Source: Bilabrum cf. latius (taxonomy: Eukaryota > Bigyra: Bicosoecida > Bigyra > Bicosoecida). Taken from it: a stretch of DNA of 64,000 nucleotides. Position 1 is the first letter of the stretch; every line of letters starts with the position of its first letter. The translations under genes and the position numbers were made by a program. Location of the stretch: positions 62,001 through 126,000 of the forward strand of contig OZ237744.1 in NCBI GenBank assembly GCA_965178125.1, in the 5' to 3' direction. Of this stretch, positions 60,501 to 64,000 are shown piece after piece. The notes under the pieces were generated by a model, which was not told the origin of the DNA, made no database searches, and saw only the letters and a program-made list of their open reading frames with translations.

Positions 60501-63500
60501 TGCAGCCCTGAAGGATCCACCGCCAACAAAGATTGCAGCATGGGTGTACCATCGCTGACGTCGCCTGACTCATCCGGACGGGTCGCAGTCACCAGATCCA
60601 GCAGAGCCGCAGCCCCACTGCTTCGAGAAAACGCGTCAAACCAAGCCCTGCCTCGGGTCTAGGATGAAGATGAAGACGATCCTTCTTTAGAACCCGCCTT
60701 TACAACCGCACCAGTTATCCCCAATACTGCCGCTGCCCCCGCATCGACTCGTGCTGGCGAGCCAGCTGATTTACCCTTGGTGCCTGCACCACGATCGGCT
60801 GGTTTCCCCGCCGCAGCCTTCCCATCCTTACTATCAGCCTCCTCCGCTTCCTTCTCCTTCTCCCTTGCAGCTTCCAGCATCCGCACCTCTAACGCCTGCA
60901 GACCGAGCAATAGCCGCAGAGACGGGGTGAAACCGCCACCTTCCCCGGTTCCCCACAGTCTCGACCACTGCTCCGGTCCCTTCTCATCCGAGCACGCCAG
61001 CTGCTTGATGGGCTTTGCTCCCGATGGAATAGAAGCTACCGTGCTTGCAAGGGAACCTTCCTTCTCGTCGGCCGCAGGATCGGACCCGACCAGTAGCCCG
61101 CCGTGCTTTGCCACATCCTCATTGAACTGGAAGGCAGGGCACTTCCCTTTCCGTAGCATCTTCAGGATAGCATCTGGCAGAGGGAAGAGCGATAGCAGTC
61201 GCCAAGCAAGAGCGCCCAGGCGCGCACCTGCAAGCTGCAACGAGCTGCGAGGCCGGGGTGTGCCCGAAGCATCTGCCACGACGCACCGGGACACGTCGCT
61301 GTCCGCATCTGCAAGGGTCAGCAGGGCAACTATGGCGGAGCATGCGGCGGGGTGTTCCGATAGGACTCCAGCAAATGCAAGCCGCGCGTCCGTTTCATCC
61401 ATCCCTGCATGCGGCGACCACGCATCCACAGGGACGGCATGGGCCGCACTGGAAGAGTCCACGCCGAGGGCGACCCACCCGCCGGCGCTGACAGATTCAC
61501 CGGCATCCGATCTGAGGGCGCGGTCTTGCACTGCAGTGCCATGCATCGAACCGATCCCAAACTCCCTAATACGCTTAGCCTGGATGTTGTCGATTGCGTC
61601 CCCGCCCGTTTTTCTCGACAGCAAGGTGGGCTGAGCCGGCCTCTGCCTCCATTCGAGTGCCCTTAGCATTTGCTCTGCCGGTGGGACCTCGTCGCCGGTC
61701 CCTGCAGCAGCAGGGGGGCCCAGCAGCGAGCCGCTGCCAGCGGCGCTAGCCCCTTCGTCTGCACTCGAACCTACCTTGTTCCCCACATCAGGTTCCGTCT
61801 CCTCTTCTTCGCCATCCAACGCGGTATCTTGCGCTGGACTCAGGAGCAGCTCGGCTCGAAGATTGGCCATGATGCCAACCGCAGATATCTCGACGATGTC
61901 GAAATCGACAGGGATAGGGGTGGCATCGCCCGCAGTCTTTCTAAGCCGTACTCGGGTCACGCGCCAGCCTGCATCCTTTGCGATGACCTTGCGCATGTCG
62001 CCCACCGTTGCGTCGGGAGGAACACGAACCTCATGCCTGATGAATAGCGGCTTGCCTCTCTTTCCCGCCCTGCCGCCTTTGCTTGGCTCCATTCGCTCCA
62101 TCTATATATTGACAGTGTACGCCTTGGTCTTCTATTTCCGATCATACACGTACCTGGTCCACTTGAGCTGACTGCTCTGCACTGGGTGCGATGACTTGCT
62201 GCCTGGAGAGTTGGGCTTGGTGCCCATTGTGCTCAGGTCGGCACTGCCACTCCCAGACGACGAGGACTTCCCCGCAGACGAGCCAAGCGTTCCGTCCCTG
62301 ATCGATCGCAGGGAAGGCACCTGTCCGTGACGTCGACCACCTGAGCCGCCACCGGTGAACTGGCTGGGGTGCTGCCTGGGGTCGAACCCGCCTCCGTGGC
62401 GGCTGGCCGCGCTACGTCGAGCAGCAGCCGCGAGGCCGCCCTCCCCGCCCGCCGGAGCGCCTCCACCCGTCGCCCCGGAGCGATCTGCCATCGACAGGCG
62501 ATTCATGATTGCCCGGCCAAACCGGATTAGGAGAGACAGAGCGGGGCCTGCCCTCCGCAAAACATCCCGGCACACCGTCTATACCCTGGATCTATCACAT
62601 TCGCTACCCGAGCCAGCGCCACGGACAGTGAGGCCCGCCTTGTGCGATATCTCAACGCCGTAACTCAGCAGCACCGCGGTCACTCGCCTCAAGCACTCCA
62701 TGGTAAAGTCGCGCCACGTGGCTCTGTAGCCGAACTTGTGCCTCTGGTTCCGCTTGATGTGCAGGTGGCACGCGAGAAGGAGAGCACGTGCGTGCTGTAC
62801 GCTGCTGCACTTGGCACCGCCCGTGCCCCCAGTCTCCAAGGTCTCGAGGGGTTCGCCCGCCTCGTTCACGCCTAGAATGTCATCTCTGTGGAAACAAGAT
62901 ACCCTCCCGCCGTCCCTGCCCCGCAGCACCGCCTGCACTAGGTCGTGCAAGGGAGAGGGTGCCACCGGCGAGCTCTCTGTCCCGTTCCCAAGCGGGACAA
63001 AGTCAGCAGGTTCCAATGCATCGGGGCGCAAGCTAAACGTCCACAGAGCGTCAACGCCGCTAATCTCAAGAAGGGGCCGGTTCGGCTGCAGGTCCAAGTC
63101 CTGTGGGAGCAGCCCGACGCCCCGCGCCCCCGCCGTGGGGTCAGCGTCTGTACCCCCACCGGCAGCCTTGAATGCCTGCAGCTCCCCATTCATCCTCCCA
63201 AACATCCTCCAGAGCGCTCGGAACAGCCTGAACGTCGACATCCGCAACGATCCCGCGAAGTATGCAGCATGAGGCTCAGGCTTACTGAGACAGTCTTGCA
63301 AATCAGCAATACCTCCACTACTGCCGTCACCAGCCCCGGAGGCAGCTGCGTCCGACAGTGTCGCGCCCTTGGACAAGACCAAGTCGATTGGCAGAGCGAC
63401 GCCCAGCGTTGCGTCTTGAGGCTCACTACCATCTCCTGTCTGACCAGGTGCAGTGCCTTGAATTGCGGGGAGAACCTTGCCAACATACAGCACCTGCGCT

Positions 63501-64000
63501 TCCTCAACGTCGATAAAGTCGTTGCACGTGGTCGACGAGGCCCCGACAGGCAGCGAGTACAGAGGCAGCCCGCTGCGTACGAAGTCCATGCAGGCCTTCG
63601 CCTCGCGCGGCTCGACAGCCTGCAGCACCATCACGGTCCACATCTTCTCCAGCTGCCCCGCGGGCACCTTGGCCTGGCTGGCCACTAGGACGTACTTGAG
63701 GAAGGACAGCCTGTCCTCGATGCCCGCCTGCAGCGCGCCGCAGCTGCGACCATTCGTGGCATCGCCCGGCACGTCCACGGACGATAAATCACCGAACTTC
63801 ATCAGGTCTCCAGAGCTGAGGCGCCCGTCGAGGAGCCGCTCCAGCGCCCACTCCCTTGCTTGTGCAAGCGAGGGCACCGGAGTGCCGGGACCTCCATGGC
63901 TCCCGTCCTCAGACTTGCGCATGGCAGACCAAGCCGACAGCTCGAAGAGTTTCCTGCGGTCAGGCAGGGCACCAACGCCACCCATCGCGTCTCTCTTCGC
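54530..64000 (-). CDS. Giant USP-family ubiquitin C-terminal hydrolase (USP9X/24/34-like), N-terminus beyond window
   Basis: An open frame of 3,157 codons from the right edge to UAA at 54530; no intron is needed. A long helical-repeat N-terminal region (LEKMWTVMVLQAVEPREAK) precedes a ubiquitin-like stretch (RHEVRVPPDATVGDMRKVI near 62000). The USP catalytic core follows: Cys box GLHNLGSTCYMNSSLQQFF (Cys codon at 58865-58867), QQDASEFLTKLFQIID, LPPHMVLHLRRFAFD, and His box GTAQAGHYYSLIRD (His codon at 57755-57757) with WFEFNDRRV. Cys and His of the triad are present. A further helical C-terminal region follows. The order matches USP9X/USP24/USP34, large DUBs that remove ubiquitin from signalling proteins. 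The N-terminal region also includes Ser/Gly-rich linkers. Sense UAGs: 62579, 62132, 62102, 60659, 59972, 59918, 58394, 57347, 55868, 55817. Confidence 0.88.

Noticed and set aside
1-64000. Programmed readthrough, pyrrolysine or selenocysteine as explanation of in-frame UAG
   Set aside because: Far too many UAGs in nearly all genes. Pyrrolysine is unknown in eukaryotic nuclei, selenocysteine uses UGA, and no common downstream structure was seen.

Overview
This is a gene-dense, GC-rich eukaryotic nuclear window. GT-AG introns of about 84-330 bp interrupt long exons, and there are signal peptides, EGF modules, a TRAX homologue, a mitochondrial carrier and a giant USP deubiquitinase. The gene content (leishmanolysin with EGF repeats, TmcB-like sensor, GT8, hybrid histidine kinase) fits a free-living or aquatic protist. 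I cannot place the lineage.

The main result is a variant nuclear genetic code. Thirteen of the fourteen gene models are continuous only if UAG is read as a sense codon; the exception, the phosphate carrier, has no in-frame UAG. I count about 88 in-frame UAGs. Every gene whose 3' end lies inside the window stops at UGA (9) or UAA (4), never UAG. Contexts (conserved polar positions, CAG-TAG-CAG runs, no UAG in a membrane-segment core) favour glutamine, which corresponds to NCBI table 15. Standard translation breaks these genes into dozens of false ORFs. CDS spans below are whole gene models under UAG = sense, and introns are given in the text.

Layout, left to right: leishmanolysin/EGF/membrane protease (-, 3' end off the left edge); secreted nucleoside hydrolase-like protein with PAN/apple-like repeats (-, with two frame breaks); divergent secreted beta-helix lyase-like protein (+); a 58-bp copy of the phosphate-carrier tail; mitochondrial phosphate carrier (+); AGC-like kinase (+); membrane protein with a degenerate RING (-); TRAX (-); GT8 glycosyltransferase (-); helical unknown protein (-); TmcB/PAS multi-pass sensor (+); armadillo-like protein (-); a roughly 4,760-aa armadillo-repeat protein (+); hybrid histidine kinase (-); giant USP deubiquitinase (-, N-terminus off the right edge).

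Functional themes: a secreted/surface set at the left (protease, nucleoside hydrolase, lyase) suited to degrading external material; environmental sensing and signalling (TmcB-PAS, histidine kinase, kinase); and large helical-repeat scaffolds plus ubiquitin turnover. No tRNA, rRNA, CRISPR array or complete transposon was recognised.
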